64,000 nucleotides of DNA from Termitidicoccus mucosus (GTDB lineage: Bacteria; Verrucomicrobiota; Verrucomicrobiia; Opitutales; Opitutaceae). The notes beneath the pieces are model-generated. The model did no database searches and was not told the DNA's origin. It saw only the letters and a list, made by a program, of their open reading frames with translations. The DNA is taken from contig NZ_CP109796.1 of NCBI RefSeq assembly GCF_038725785.1, positions 4,588,001 to 4,652,000 on the forward strand. The letters are read 5' to 3'. The position numbers and the translations under genes are program-made. Within the stretch, counting starts at the first letter, position 1. Every line of letters begins with the position of its first letter. Positions 27,332 to 36,011 of this stretch are shown piece after piece.

Positions 27332-28420
27332 ATGAGCGACACATTGACCGTCAGGCTGGGCGAGCGCAGTTATCCGATCCATTTCGGCGCGGATTTGACC
27401 GCCGAGGTGCGCGCGGCGGTCGCGCAACTGGAGCGCGAGGGCCGGCGGGTGGCCGTGCTCACGGATCGCAACGTGGCCGCGCGGCAAGCCGCCGCGCTCA
27501 AGGCGATGTTCGGCGGCGCGCCGATGCTGGTCACCGGGGCGGGCGAATCGGTGAAGTCGTTCGCGGAGCTGGAGCGCGTGATGGATTTTCTGGCGGAAAA
27601 CCGGCTCGACCGCGCGGGCGTGCTCGTGGCCGCGGGCGGCGGCGTGATCGGCGACCTGGGCGGTTTCGCGGCGGCGGCATGGCTGCGGGGCATCGATTTC
27701 TGGCAGGTGCCGACGACGCTGCTCGCGATGGTGGACAGCTCGGTGGGCGGGAAAACCGGGGTGAACCTGAAGGCGGGCAAGAACCTTGCGGGCGCGTTTC
27801 ACCAGCCGCGCGCGGTCTTCATCGCGACCGGCCTGCTCGCCACGCTGCCGCCGCGCGAGTTCGCGGCGGGCATGGCCGAGGTCATCAAATACGGGTTGCT
27901 CGGCGACGCGGCGCTGTTTGCGCAACTGGAGCGCGAGCCGCTCACGGTGGCGAGCCCCGCGCTGGCGGCGGTGGTGCGGCGCTGCTGCGAAATCAAGGCC
28001 GCCGTGGTCGAGTCCGACGAGCGCGAGCTGGCGAAGGAAGGCGGGCGCGCGCTGCTCAACCTCGGGCACACGTTCGGCCACGCCATCGAGCAGGTGGCGG
28101 GCTACGGCGAATACCTGCACGGCGAGGCGGTGGCCATCGGGCTGGCGGCGGCGGCGCGCCTGTCGGCGCGGCTCGGGCTGCCGGTGGGCGGGGATGAAAT
28201 CGCGCGCGTGGAGCGCGTGCTGGCCGCGCACGCGCTGCCGGCGAGGCTGCGCGAGGCGCTGCCGCTGGAGTCGTTGATGGCGGCGATGGCGCGCGACAAG
28301 AAAGTGCGCGCGGGCACGCTGCGTTTTGTCGTGCTCAAGTCGCCGGGCGAATCGGCCACGCAGCCGGGCGTCGATCCGGCGCTGGTCGAAGGCGTGTGGC
28401 GCGAGCTCGGCGCGGCGTGA
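27332..28420 (+). CDS. aroB: 3-dehydroquinate synthase
   Basis: The canonical shikimate enzyme that cyclises DAHP to 3-dehydroquinate. 362 residues with GGGVIGDLGGFAA, VPTTLLAMVDSSVGGKTGVN, GKNLAGAFHQP, the metal ligands in AEVIKYG, NLGHTFGHAIE and HGEAVAIG. All catalytic positions look intact. It stands alone between a divergent - strand operon and an FKBP gene. It is the useful reference for judging the altered pocket of the paralogue at 9190. Confidence 0.96.
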   Translation: MSDTLTVRLGERSYPIHFGADLTAEVRAAVAQLEREGRRVAVLTDRNVAARQAAALKAMFGGAPMLVTGAGESVKSFAELERVMDFLAENRLDRAGVLVAAGGGVIGDLGGFAAAAWLRGIDFWQVPTTLLAMVDSSVGGKTGVNLKAGKNLAGAFHQPRAVFIATGLLATLPPREFAAGMAEVIKYGLLGDAALFAQLEREPLTVASPALAAVVRRCCEIKAAVVESDERELAKEGGRALLNLGHTFGHAIEQVAGYGEYLHGEAVAIGLAAAARLSARLGLPVGGDEIARVERVLAAHALPARLREALPLESLMAAMARDKKVRAGTLRFVVLKSPGESATQPGVDPALVEGVWRELGAA

Positions 28421-28511
28421 GTTTCGCGCCATCGTTCCCGTTCTTTCGGGGCGGCGCCCCGCCAAAAGTGTGATTGCATGATGGCGGCGGCGTGGACAAT
28501 CATCCGGTGTC

Positions 28512-29036
28512 ATGCGTCTTTTTCCGCTCCAACTAACGCTCCTGCTCGCCGCATTTGTCCTGCCCCTCTCCTTGCAAGCCCAGCGCGAAAAACTGTCGCC
28601 CGAGGACTTGGCCTACGTGGAAAAAACCTGGCCCAACGCCAAGGCCACCGGCACAAGCCTGCGCACCGAAGTGCTCGCGGAAGGCTCCGGCGACTCGCCC
28701 AGGCCCGGCGACCGCGTGAGCGTGCTCTACAAGGGCATGCTGCTTGACGGCACGATCTTCGACCAGGCCACCGAGCCGGAGCGCGCGTTCACCTTCCGGC
28801 TCGGCCGCGGCAATGTCATCGAGGGATGGGAGGAAGGATTGCAACTCATGAAAATCGGCGAGAAACGCCGCTTCATCATCCCGTTTGAACTGGCCTACGG
28901 CACCCGCGGCGACCCGCCGAAAATCCCGCGTCGCGCCACGCTCGTCTTCGAGGTCGAGCTGCTCAAAATCGAAAAAGGCGAGTCATCGCCGCCGCCGCCC
29001 CCGCCGAAGAAAAAGGAAAAGAAGAAAAAATCTTGA
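28512..29036 (+). CDS. Secreted FKBP-type peptidyl-prolyl cis-trans isomerase
   Basis: A 174-residue protein with an N-terminal signal peptide (hydrophobic LQLTLLLAAFVLPLSL, cleavage near residue 23) and one FKBP domain: VSVLYKGMLLDGTIFDQA, GNVIEGWEEGLQLMKIGEKRRF and PFELAYGTRGDPPKIP contain the usual active-site aromatics. It would speed proline isomerisation of exported proteins. The tail is poly-proline followed by a lysine-rich end, perhaps for binding cell-envelope polymers. Confidence 0.92.
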   Translation: MRLFPLQLTLLLAAFVLPLSLQAQREKLSPEDLAYVEKTWPNAKATGTSLRTEVLAEGSGDSPRPGDRVSVLYKGMLLDGTIFDQATEPERAFTFRLGRGNVIEGWEEGLQLMKIGEKRRFIIPFELAYGTRGDPPKIPRRATLVFEVELLKIEKGESSPPPPPPKKKEKKKKS

Positions 29037-29102
29037 CCGGCGGCCGAAACCCGCGCCGGTTCCTCCTTGTTAATTTTTGTTCGCTGCACCTGTTCGGTTT
29101 TT

Positions 29103-29182
29103 ATTCACCGCAAAGACACAAAGCGCGCGAAGAATTATTTATAATTTTCCTCCTTTGCGCCCTTTGCGTCTCTGCGGTGAAT
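29103..29182. repeat. Inverted repeat with TTCACCGCAAAGAC arms
   Basis: An imperfect inverted repeat: the left arm begins ATTCACCGCAAAGACACAAA and the right arm is its near reverse complement ending CTGCGGTGAAT, around an AT-rich centre. It is of the same style as 12431-12520. The rest of the 261-bp gap (29037-29297) shows no gene. Confidence 0.75.
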
Positions 29183-29297
29183 TTATCGGTTTGCACGAGC
29201 GGCGCAACTTTTGCCCGGGCGCCCCGTCCTTTCTTTCCCCGGCTCCGCCGCCCGTCGGTTGCGAGCCGGTTCTATTTTCGTCCCAGATATTCTCCCA

Positions 29298-30440
29298 ATG
29301 ATCCTGCCTCGCCTCTCCAAGTCCGCCCTTGCCGCCAGCATCGGGGCGCTTGTTTTGTTCTCATCCGTCGGCTGCGGAAAAAAATCCGCCAAAAACCCGG
29401 GCGACGGCGCCGCCCCCGGCGCGCGCGCGCAGCCCGTCGAGGTCGTGGCCATCGAAAAACGCGACCTCGTCGAGACGCTCCAACTCGTCGGCTCGCTTGC
29501 GCCCAATGAAACCGCGCAGATCCGCGCCGAAATCGCCGGACAGGTGCGCGAGGTTTTGTTCGACGAGGGCCAGCCGGTGAAAAAGGGGCAGATTCTCCTG
29601 CGCATCGACGACTCCGAGCTCCGCGCCCAGCTCGCGCAGGCCGAGGCGCGCTTCGAGCTCGCCACGCAAAACCTCCGCCGCACCGAGGACCTCATCACGC
29701 AGCAATTCATCTCGCAGGCCGACGCCGACCAGACCCGCTCCGACTACAACGCCGCCAAGGCCGAGCTCCAGCTGCTCCGCGTGCGCCTCGACAAAATGGA
29801 AATCAAGGCGCCCTTCGACGGCATCGCGGGCGCGCGCACCGTCTCGCCCGGCGACTACGTGACCGCGTCGGTCACCGCCACGCCGATCACCACGATCGAC
29901 GACCTGAGCCGGTTGAAAATCGAGTTTCAGGTGCCCGAGCGCTACAGCCTGCGCGTGCGGCATGGCACGCATTTTCACGTGCGGGCGCGCACGCCGGACG
30001 GCGAGGACTCGGCGAATGGCGAAGTCTATTTCGCCTCGGTGATCATCGACCGCGCCACGCGTTCGGTGCAGGTGAAGGGTTATGTGGACGACGCGCCGGT
30101 CTGGTTCCGTCCGGGCATGTTCGTGAATGTCGAGCTTGAGCTGGCCACGCGCAAGGGCGTGCTTGCGGTGCCGGAGGGCGCGGTGCTCGTCACGGCGGGC
30201 GCCGGTTCGCAGATCGTCGTGGTGCGCGAGCGCGACGGCGACAAGCTCGCCGACTTCGTGCCGGTCGGGCTGGGCATGCGGACCCGGGGGCTGGTGGAGA
30301 TCACGCCGCTCAAAGAGGGCGTGACGGCGGGCATGTCGGTGGTCGCATCCGGCGTGGGCGCGTTGATTCTTTATCAGGACGGCAAGCTGGACCCGCGCCC
30401 CCTGCGGAAGGAGTTTTCCATCGGAGGCGACGCGCAATGA
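29298..30440 (+). CDS. RND efflux periplasmic adaptor (membrane fusion protein)
   Basis: 380 residues from ATG 29298 (MILPRLSKS); the hydrophobic leader ends in FSSVGCGKK, a lipoprotein-like cysteine, so it is probably a lipid-anchored adaptor. Lipoyl/hairpin region: AEIAGQVREVLFDEGQPVKKGQ followed by a coiled-coil helix pair (residues about 110-170), then the beta-barrel part with VSPGDYVTAS. It overlaps the pump gene by ATGA. The two form a tripartite exporter with an outer-membrane channel that is not encoded here. Confidence 0.9.
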   Translation: MILPRLSKSALAASIGALVLFSSVGCGKKSAKNPGDGAAPGARAQPVEVVAIEKRDLVETLQLVGSLAPNETAQIRAEIAGQVREVLFDEGQPVKKGQILLRIDDSELRAQLAQAEARFELATQNLRRTEDLITQQFISQADADQTRSDYNAAKAELQLLRVRLDKMEIKAPFDGIAGARTVSPGDYVTASVTATPITTIDDLSRLKIEFQVPERYSLRVRHGTHFHVRARTPDGEDSANGEVYFASVIIDRATRSVQVKGYVDDAPVWFRPGMFVNVELELATRKGVLAVPEGAVLVTAGAGSQIVVVRERDGDKLADFVPVGLGMRTRGLVEITPLKEGVTAGMSVVASGVGALILYQDGKLDPRPLRKEFSIGGDAQ

Positions 30441-33400
30441 TTCTCTCGGACACGTCCATCAAGCGCCCGGTGGTCGGCCTGGTCGCGTCGATCTTGATCG
30501 TGCTCATCGGGGCGCTGAGCTTCAAGCGGCTGCCGGTGCGCGAGTATCCCAACACGGAAACGGCGGTGGTCTCGGTCCGCACCACGTATCGCGGCGCCTC
30601 CGCCGAGGTGGTCGAGACCAGGATCACCGAGCCGCTGGAGAAGGAACTGGCCTCCATCGACGGCATCCGCAACATCCAGTCCAATTCCCAGGAGGAAAAC
30701 TCGCGCATCACCATCGAGTTCACCATGAACCGCAACATCGACGAGGCGGCCAACGATGTGCGCGACCGCGTGAGCCGGGCGCGCGGCAACCTGCCCATCG
30801 ACATCGACGAGCCGCGCATCGAGAAAGCCGACCCGGACGCCTCCCCCGTGATCAGCCTGTCCTTCAACTCGGACCGCTACTCGCGGCTGGAACTGGTCGA
30901 GATGGTCGAGCGCACCGCCATCCAGCGCATCCAGACCATTCCCGGCGTCGGCTCGGTGACCGTGCGCGGGCCGCGTTTCGCGATGCGCCTGTGGATCGAC
31001 AGCGACCGCCTCGCCGCCTACGGGCTCACGGTCGCCGACGTGGAAAACGCTCTGCGCCGCCAGAATGTCGAAATCCCCGGCGGGCGCATCGAATCCTCGT
31101 CGCGCGAGTTCCCCGTGCGCATCGAAGGCCGCATGGCGGAGGTCAGCGAGTTCGAAAACCTCGTGCTGCTCACCCAGGGCAACTACCAGGTGAAATTCGC
31201 CGACGTGGGCCGCGTGGAACTCGGCTCCGAGAACTATCGCAGCGAGACCTATTACAAGGGCATGCCCACGGTCAGCGTGTCGGTGGTGCGCCAGTCCAAC
31301 GCCAACCTGCTCGATGTCGCCAACGGCGTGAAGGCGTCCATCCCGTTCATCCAGGACGACATGCCGGATGGCGTGAACGTGAATGTCGCCTTCGACAGCT
31401 CCACCTTCGTGGAACGCTCGGTGAAGGAGGTGTATTCCACGCTCATGGAGGCGGCCGTGCTCGTCATCCTCATCATCTTTCTTTTCCTGCGCGACTGGCG
31501 CGCGACGCTGGTGCCGCTGGTCGCCATCCCCGTCTCGCTGATCGGCACGTTTGCGGTCATGGCCGTGCTCGGATTCTCCATCAACATCCTCACCCTGCTC
31601 GCGCTCGTGCTCGCCGTCGGCCTCGTGGTGGACGACGCCATCGTCGTGCTGGAAAACATCTACCGCCGCATCGAGGAGGGGGAAAAGGCGATTCACGCCG
31701 CGATTTTCGGCACCCGGCAGGTGGCCTTCGCCGTCATCGCCACCACGCTCACGCTCGCGGCGGTGTTTGTCCCCGTGGCCTTCCAGTCGGGGCAGACCGG
31801 GCGGCTCTTCTATGAATTCGGCATCACGCTGGCGACGGCGGTGCTGGTGTCCGGATTCGTCGCGCTCACGCTCACGCCCATGCTGTGCTCGCGCCTGCTG
31901 AAGGTCCGCGTGGTGGACGGGAAGCAGAAGCACAACTGGCTGTATGATAAAACCGAGCCCTTCTTCGAATGGCTCAACTCCCGCTACGAGCGCGTGCTGC
32001 GCGTCGCCATCAAGGGAAAGTGGCTCGTGCTGCTGTTCTCCGCCGCGTTTGTCGCCTGCGGATTTTCGCTCTACACGCAGCTCCAGCGCGAACTCACGCC
32101 CTCCGAGGACCGCGGGATCTTCACCGCCAACCTCATCCCCCCCATCGGCTCCACCTCCGAATACCTGAAACGCTACTCCTACGACGTGGAGCAGATGATT
32201 CTCGCCGTGCCGGAGATAGACCGCACCTATCACCAGACCGGCGACGGCGGGCGGGCGTTCATCTACGCGACCCTCAAGCCTTGGGAGGAGCGCACCCGCA
32301 AAACCCAGGCCATCACCGCGGAGTTGCGCCGCAAGTTCCAGGCGGAAGTGACCGGCGGGCAGGCCTTCGCCAGCCCGGTGCGCCCCTTCGGGCAGCGCGG
32401 CTCGGGCGTGCGCATGGTGCTGCTCGGAAATGAATTCGACGAATTGCAAAAACTGGGCGCCGGCTTCGTGCGCACCATGCAGGAGAGCGGCATGTTTGTG
32501 CAGCCGCGCGTGGACCCGCAGCCCACCAAGCCGCAGCTCCAGGTCCGCATCGACCGCGCCAAGGCCGCCGACCTGCGGGTCAACGTCAGCGATGTCGCGA
32601 CCACGCTCGAATCGCTGCTCGGCAGCCGCCGCGTGACCGAGTTCCAGCGCGGCAACCAGCAGTATTACGTGATGGTGCAGGTCGAGGACGCCAACCGGGC
32701 CACGCCCTCCGACCTCGCCCGCCTCTACGTGCGCTCGACCGACGGGTATCTCGTGCAGCTCAGCAACCTCGTCAGCTGGACCGAGAACGCGGTTTCCGAA
32801 AGCTACCGCCACTTCGACCGCATGCGGTCCGTCACGGTGTCCGCGCAAATGATCGAGGGCCGCACGCTGGGCGACGCGGTGGAGTTCCTCAGCGCCCGCG
32901 CCGCCGAGGAGCTTCCCCCCGGCTACAGCATCGCGTGGGACGGCGAGACGCGCGAGTTCATCGAGAGCGGCAGCGACACCTACGTGCTCTTCGGGCTCGC
33001 GCTCGTATTCACGTTCCTGATACTCGCGGCGCAGTTCGAGTCGTGGATTCACCCGACGACGATTTTCAGCGGCGTCCTGCTGGCCATCGCCGGCGGCCTG
33101 CTGGTGCTCTGGTCCACGCGCTTCTGGGCCGGCACGGCGATGACCGACAACCTCTTCTCGCGCTTCGGCCTCATCATGCTCATCGGCCTCGTGACCAAGA
33201 ACGGCATCCTCATCGTGGAGTTTGCCAACCAGCTCCAGGTCGAGGGCAAGGACGTCTTCACCGCGGCCTTCCAAAGCGCCACGCTGCGATTCCGGCCCAT
33301 CCTGATGACCTCGATCGCGACCGTGCTCGGCGCCGTGCCCATCGCCTTTGCGAGCGGCGCCGGCGCCGAGACGCGCAACCCCATGGGCATCGTGATCGTC

Positions 33401-33574
33401 GGTGGGCTGACGATCGCGACCGTGATGGCGCTGTTTGTGATTCCGATCATCTACATCCTGATGGACCGCGCCTGCGTGCGGCTGCTCGGGAAATCCAGTG
33501 CCCACGGCCTCATCCGCGCCGCCGAGATCGACCGCGAGACGCGCAAAATCTCCGAACACGGCAACGCCGCCTGA
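30437..33574 (+). CDS. RND-family efflux pump, inner-membrane subunit
   Basis: The 1045-residue length fits the HAE-1/AcrB-like class. It has an N-terminal membrane helix starting FIKRPVV-like (SIKRPVVGLVASIL), the porter domain, and the proton-relay GLVVDDAIVVLENIYR in helix 4, plus a second set of helices near the end (MLIGLVTKNGILIVEFANQL). It exports small hydrophobic compounds using the proton gradient; substrate unknown. Coupled to the adaptor gene upstream; no repressor gene is next to it. Confidence 0.93.
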   Translation: MILSDTSIKRPVVGLVASILIVLIGALSFKRLPVREYPNTETAVVSVRTTYRGASAEVVETRITEPLEKELASIDGIRNIQSNSQEENSRITIEFTMNRNIDEAANDVRDRVSRARGNLPIDIDEPRIEKADPDASPVISLSFNSDRYSRLELVEMVERTAIQRIQTIPGVGSVTVRGPRFAMRLWIDSDRLAAYGLTVADVENALRRQNVEIPGGRIESSSREFPVRIEGRMAEVSEFENLVLLTQGNYQVKFADVGRVELGSENYRSETYYKGMPTVSVSVVRQSNANLLDVANGVKASIPFIQDDMPDGVNVNVAFDSSTFVERSVKEVYSTLMEAAVLVILIIFLFLRDWRATLVPLVAIPVSLIGTFAVMAVLGFSINILTLLALVLAVGLVVDDAIVVLENIYRRIEEGEKAIHAAIFGTRQVAFAVIATTLTLAAVFVPVAFQSGQTGRLFYEFGITLATAVLVSGFVALTLTPMLCSRLLKVRVVDGKQKHNWLYDKTEPFFEWLNSRYERVLRVAIKGKWLVLLFSAAFVACGFSLYTQLQRELTPSEDRGIFTANLIPPIGSTSEYLKRYSYDVEQMILAVPEIDRTYHQTGDGGRAFIYATLKPWEERTRKTQAITAELRRKFQAEVTGGQAFASPVRPFGQRGSGVRMVLLGNEFDELQKLGAGFVRTMQESGMFVQPRVDPQPTKPQLQVRIDRAKAADLRVNVSDVATTLESLLGSRRVTEFQRGNQQYYVMVQVEDANRATPSDLARLYVRSTDGYLVQLSNLVSWTENAVSESYRHFDRMRSVTVSAQMIEGRTLGDAVEFLSARAAEELPPGYSIAWDGETREFIESGSDTYVLFGLALVFTFLILAAQFESWIHPTTIFSGVLLAIAGGLLVLWSTRFWAGTAMTDNLFSRFGLIMLIGLVTKNGILIVEFANQLQVEGKDVFTAAFQSATLRFRPILMTSIATVLGAVPIAFASGAGAETRNPMGIVIVGGLTIATVMALFVIPIIYILMDRACVRLLGKSSAHGLIRAAEIDRETRKISEHGNAA

Positions 33575-33590
33575 GACGCCGCCGGAGTTG

Positions 33591-33651
33591 AAGTTGAAAG
33601 TTGAAGCGCGCCGCACCCCGCGCGGCGCGGCCAAACTTAAACTTCCAACTT
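33591..33651. terminator. Hairpin with AAGTTGAAAGTTGAAG arms after the RND gene
   Basis: A GC core (CGCGCCGC at 33607-33614 with GCGGCGCG at 33622-33629) is flanked by AAGTTGAAAGTTGAA on the left and a related TTAAACTTCCAACTT on the right. It could end transcription of the pump operon, though there is no clean T run; it may be another repeat. Confidence 0.4.
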
Positions 33652-33671
33652 AAGCTTAAACTCTTTTTGTG

Positions 33672-34736
33672 ATGGCTTCATCCGCCGCCATGAACCTGAC
33701 CAAAAACTGGGCCGCCGTGCTCGACGATTATGTGATCGACCTTGCCTGGTCGCCCGACGACACCCGCCTCGCCGCCACGTCCGCATCGGGCGCGACCGGC
33801 GTCTTTGAAAAGACTTCCGGCGATCAACTCCACAGGCTTCCCGGCCATGAGGATGGCGCGAACTGCCTCGCCTGGCAGCCGGTCCCGGCGGGCGCGCCCG
33901 CCGTTTCGCTCGCCACCGGCGGGCAGGATGGCTGCGTGAAATTCTGGGACACTCTCACCGGCCAGCATACCGCCAGCGCCGCGCTCGGCGCGGGCTGGGT
34001 CGAGCATCTCGCCTGGCGCCCCGCCCCGAAAAAAGAAACCGCCGGCGCCGCCGCGCTCCTCGCCGCCGCGTGCGGGCGCGACCTCGTGTTTCTCAATCCC
34101 GACGCCTCCGTGCGCCACCGCTGTCCGCGCGCGCCGAAAACCATCTCCGCCCTCGCCTGGCAGCCCGCCGGCGGCTGCCTGGCCGCGGCGTATTTCGGCG
34201 GCGTGCAGCTCCGCGACGCGGACGACTTCATCGTCCAGAAAGAATTTCCCTACTCCAACGGCATCCATGCGCTCGTCTGGTCGCCCGACGACCGCTGGCT
34301 CGTCTCGGGCAACCAGGACCCGAGCGTGCATCTCTGGATTCCCGAGAGCGGGCTCGAACTCCACATGAGCGGCTACGAGGGCAAGGTGAAATGCCTCGCC
34401 TTCGACCCCGCCGCGCGCTGGCTCGCCACCGGCGGCGGGCGCGACGTGTGCGTGTGGGATTGCTCCGGCGCGGGCCCCGAGGGACGCGAACCGCTCCAGC
34501 TTTCGCACGAGGCGCCGCTGTGCGCGCTCGCCTTCCAGCACCGCAGGAGCCTGCTCGCCTCCGCCTCGGCGGACGGAGTCATCATGCTTTGGGACATCGC
34601 GGACGGGAAGCCGCGCCGCCTCGCGGTCGTCCGCATGCCTTCACCCGCGACCAAACTCGCCTGGTCGGCCGACGATGCGAAGCTCGCCATCGGCAGTGAA
34701 AAAGGCGCGCTCTACGTGCTGGCCTACGAGTCCTGA
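33672..34736 (+). CDS. WD40 repeat protein
   Basis: A 354-residue protein built of about seven WD40 blades, seen as repeated phrases: DLAWSPDDTRLAAT, CLAWQP with VKFWD, ALVWSPDDRWLVSGNQDPSVHLW, CLAFDPAARWLATGGGRDVCVWD, ALAFQHRRSLLASASADGVIMLWD and KLAWSADDAKLAIGS. This makes a complete beta-propeller with no added enzymatic domain, so it probably acts as a scaffold. No signal peptide. The neighbouring genes give no clue to its partner. GTG 33669 is an equally possible start. Confidence 0.88.
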   Translation: MASSAAMNLTKNWAAVLDDYVIDLAWSPDDTRLAATSASGATGVFEKTSGDQLHRLPGHEDGANCLAWQPVPAGAPAVSLATGGQDGCVKFWDTLTGQHTASAALGAGWVEHLAWRPAPKKETAGAAALLAAACGRDLVFLNPDASVRHRCPRAPKTISALAWQPAGGCLAAAYFGGVQLRDADDFIVQKEFPYSNGIHALVWSPDDRWLVSGNQDPSVHLWIPESGLELHMSGYEGKVKCLAFDPAARWLATGGGRDVCVWDCSGAGPEGREPLQLSHEAPLCALAFQHRRSLLASASADGVIMLWDIADGKPRRLAVVRMPSPATKLAWSADDAKLAIGSEKGALYVLAYES

Positions 34737-34864
34737 GCCGGCGGCTTTGGCGCGTGATAAATCCGGTTCGCCAATGACGCCATTTCCGAACGGAATTTAT
34801 ATTTCGGGCGGGCGGGGCGCCCCCGCCGGGCCAATGTTAAATGGAACACTATAAAGTGCCCCGG

Positions 34865-35983
34865 CTAGAAATTGAACCCGAGCAGGAACCGCGCGCGCTC
34901 GTAGTCGGTCACGCGCGGATCGGGATTGTTGAAACGCACCTCGTAGCGAAAACTGAAGCTCAGCGCGTCGCTGAGTTTTTTCGTCAGCTCAAACTCGTTC
35001 TGCCAGCCGGTTGAGTAGGAGTCGTCCACGGTGAAATACCAGGCGCCGCGCTCGGTGACCGTGATGCGCCAGGGCAGTTGCAGGCTCGCCTCGCCGAACA
35101 GCGATTCCACCGAGTATTCGGTGTCCTCCTTCGCGCGATCCATCGGCCAGGTGCTGAAAATATTCTCGGCCACGCCGGCGTGGAGCCGGTATTGCTTGGA
35201 TTTCAGGATGTGCCGGCCCAAGCCAAACTGCTGCTGGAGCTGGGTCGCCTTCGAGCTCTTGCGGTCGCGCTCGAAGTTGGGACGGTATTCGCTGAACCAG
35301 TTTTCCCCAAACGTGTGCCGCCAGTAGCCGTAGGCCTTGAAAATGTCCACGGCGGTCACGTCGTCGTCCCGGCGGAACTCATACCGCGGCTCGACCTGCA
35401 CCTCGTCGCGCTTCCATGTGCGCTTCACACGCGCCTCGATGGCGTAGAGGCTCCGTTTCGCCGTGTCGTCGATGATGCTCGCCGAAAACGCGATGCGCCC
35501 GTGCCAGCCGCCCCACCATTTGATGAAGCCCTTGCCCAGGCGCACGGTGGTGGCGATGAGCGTCTTCGATTCCGCCTCGGCGGATTGCGCCGGGGGAGTC
35601 GCGCCTGGCGCGCCCGTTTTGGGCGGGGCGGGTTTTTTCGCGGCTGCCGCGACCGCAGTCCCCTCCGGTTTCGGCGGCGCAGCAGAGGGCGCAGGCCCGG
35701 CTTTCTTTTCCGGCGCCTTGGGTTTTTCGGTCTCGATCGCGACCTCGGTCTCGGTGACGAGCGGCGCGAGCGGCGCGGTCAGCTCGACGGTCGCATCGGC
35801 CTCGCGCACGCTCAAGTCGCCAAACTGGTCCGAGCGAAAAAAGATCTGCCCGCCCTCCTTCTTTATAAAGGTGCCGTGCACCTGGTCCCCGTTCTTGAAT
35901 TTCAGCACATCCGCGCGCAGTCCGGCGCCGGACAAGAGAATAAAGCCACAAACCGCGGCAAAGACTAGTTTGCCGAAAGCCAT
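34865..35983 (-). CDS. DUF481 family outer-membrane beta-barrel protein
   Basis: From ATG 35983 it has 372 residues: signal peptide (MAFGKLVFAAVCGFILLSGA), a small N-terminal beta domain (VLKFKNGDQVHGTFIKKEGG and DATVEL), an Ala/Pro/Lys-rich linker (about residues 80-130), and a C-terminal barrel of alternating strands that ends in the terminal phenylalanine LLGFNF, the usual outer-membrane insertion signal. DUF481 proteins are salt-inducible outer-membrane proteins of unknown transport role. The frame stays open upstream only through sequence opposite the next gene. Confidence 0.85.
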   Translation of the reverse strand: MAFGKLVFAAVCGFILLSGAGLRADVLKFKNGDQVHGTFIKKEGGQIFFRSDQFGDLSVREADATVELTAPLAPLVTETEVAIETEKPKAPEKKAGPAPSAAPPKPEGTAVAAAAKKPAPPKTGAPGATPPAQSAEAESKTLIATTVRLGKGFIKWWGGWHGRIAFSASIIDDTAKRSLYAIEARVKRTWKRDEVQVEPRYEFRRDDDVTAVDIFKAYGYWRHTFGENWFSEYRPNFERDRKSSKATQLQQQFGLGRHILKSKQYRLHAGVAENIFSTWPMDRAKEDTEYSVESLFGEASLQLPWRITVTERGAWYFTVDDSYSTGWQNEFELTKKLSDALSFSFRYEVRFNNPDPRVTDYERARFLLGFNF

Positions 35984-36011
35984 TATGATGGAATTGGAGA
36001 AGCTGGAGGAG

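Noticed and set aside
30374-33634. A 1086-codon open frame on the - strand opposite the RND pump gene
   Set aside because: It is the antisense of a well-supported pump gene. Its product is rich in His, Glu, Gly and Arg with no domain, as expected from GC-rich antisense sequence.
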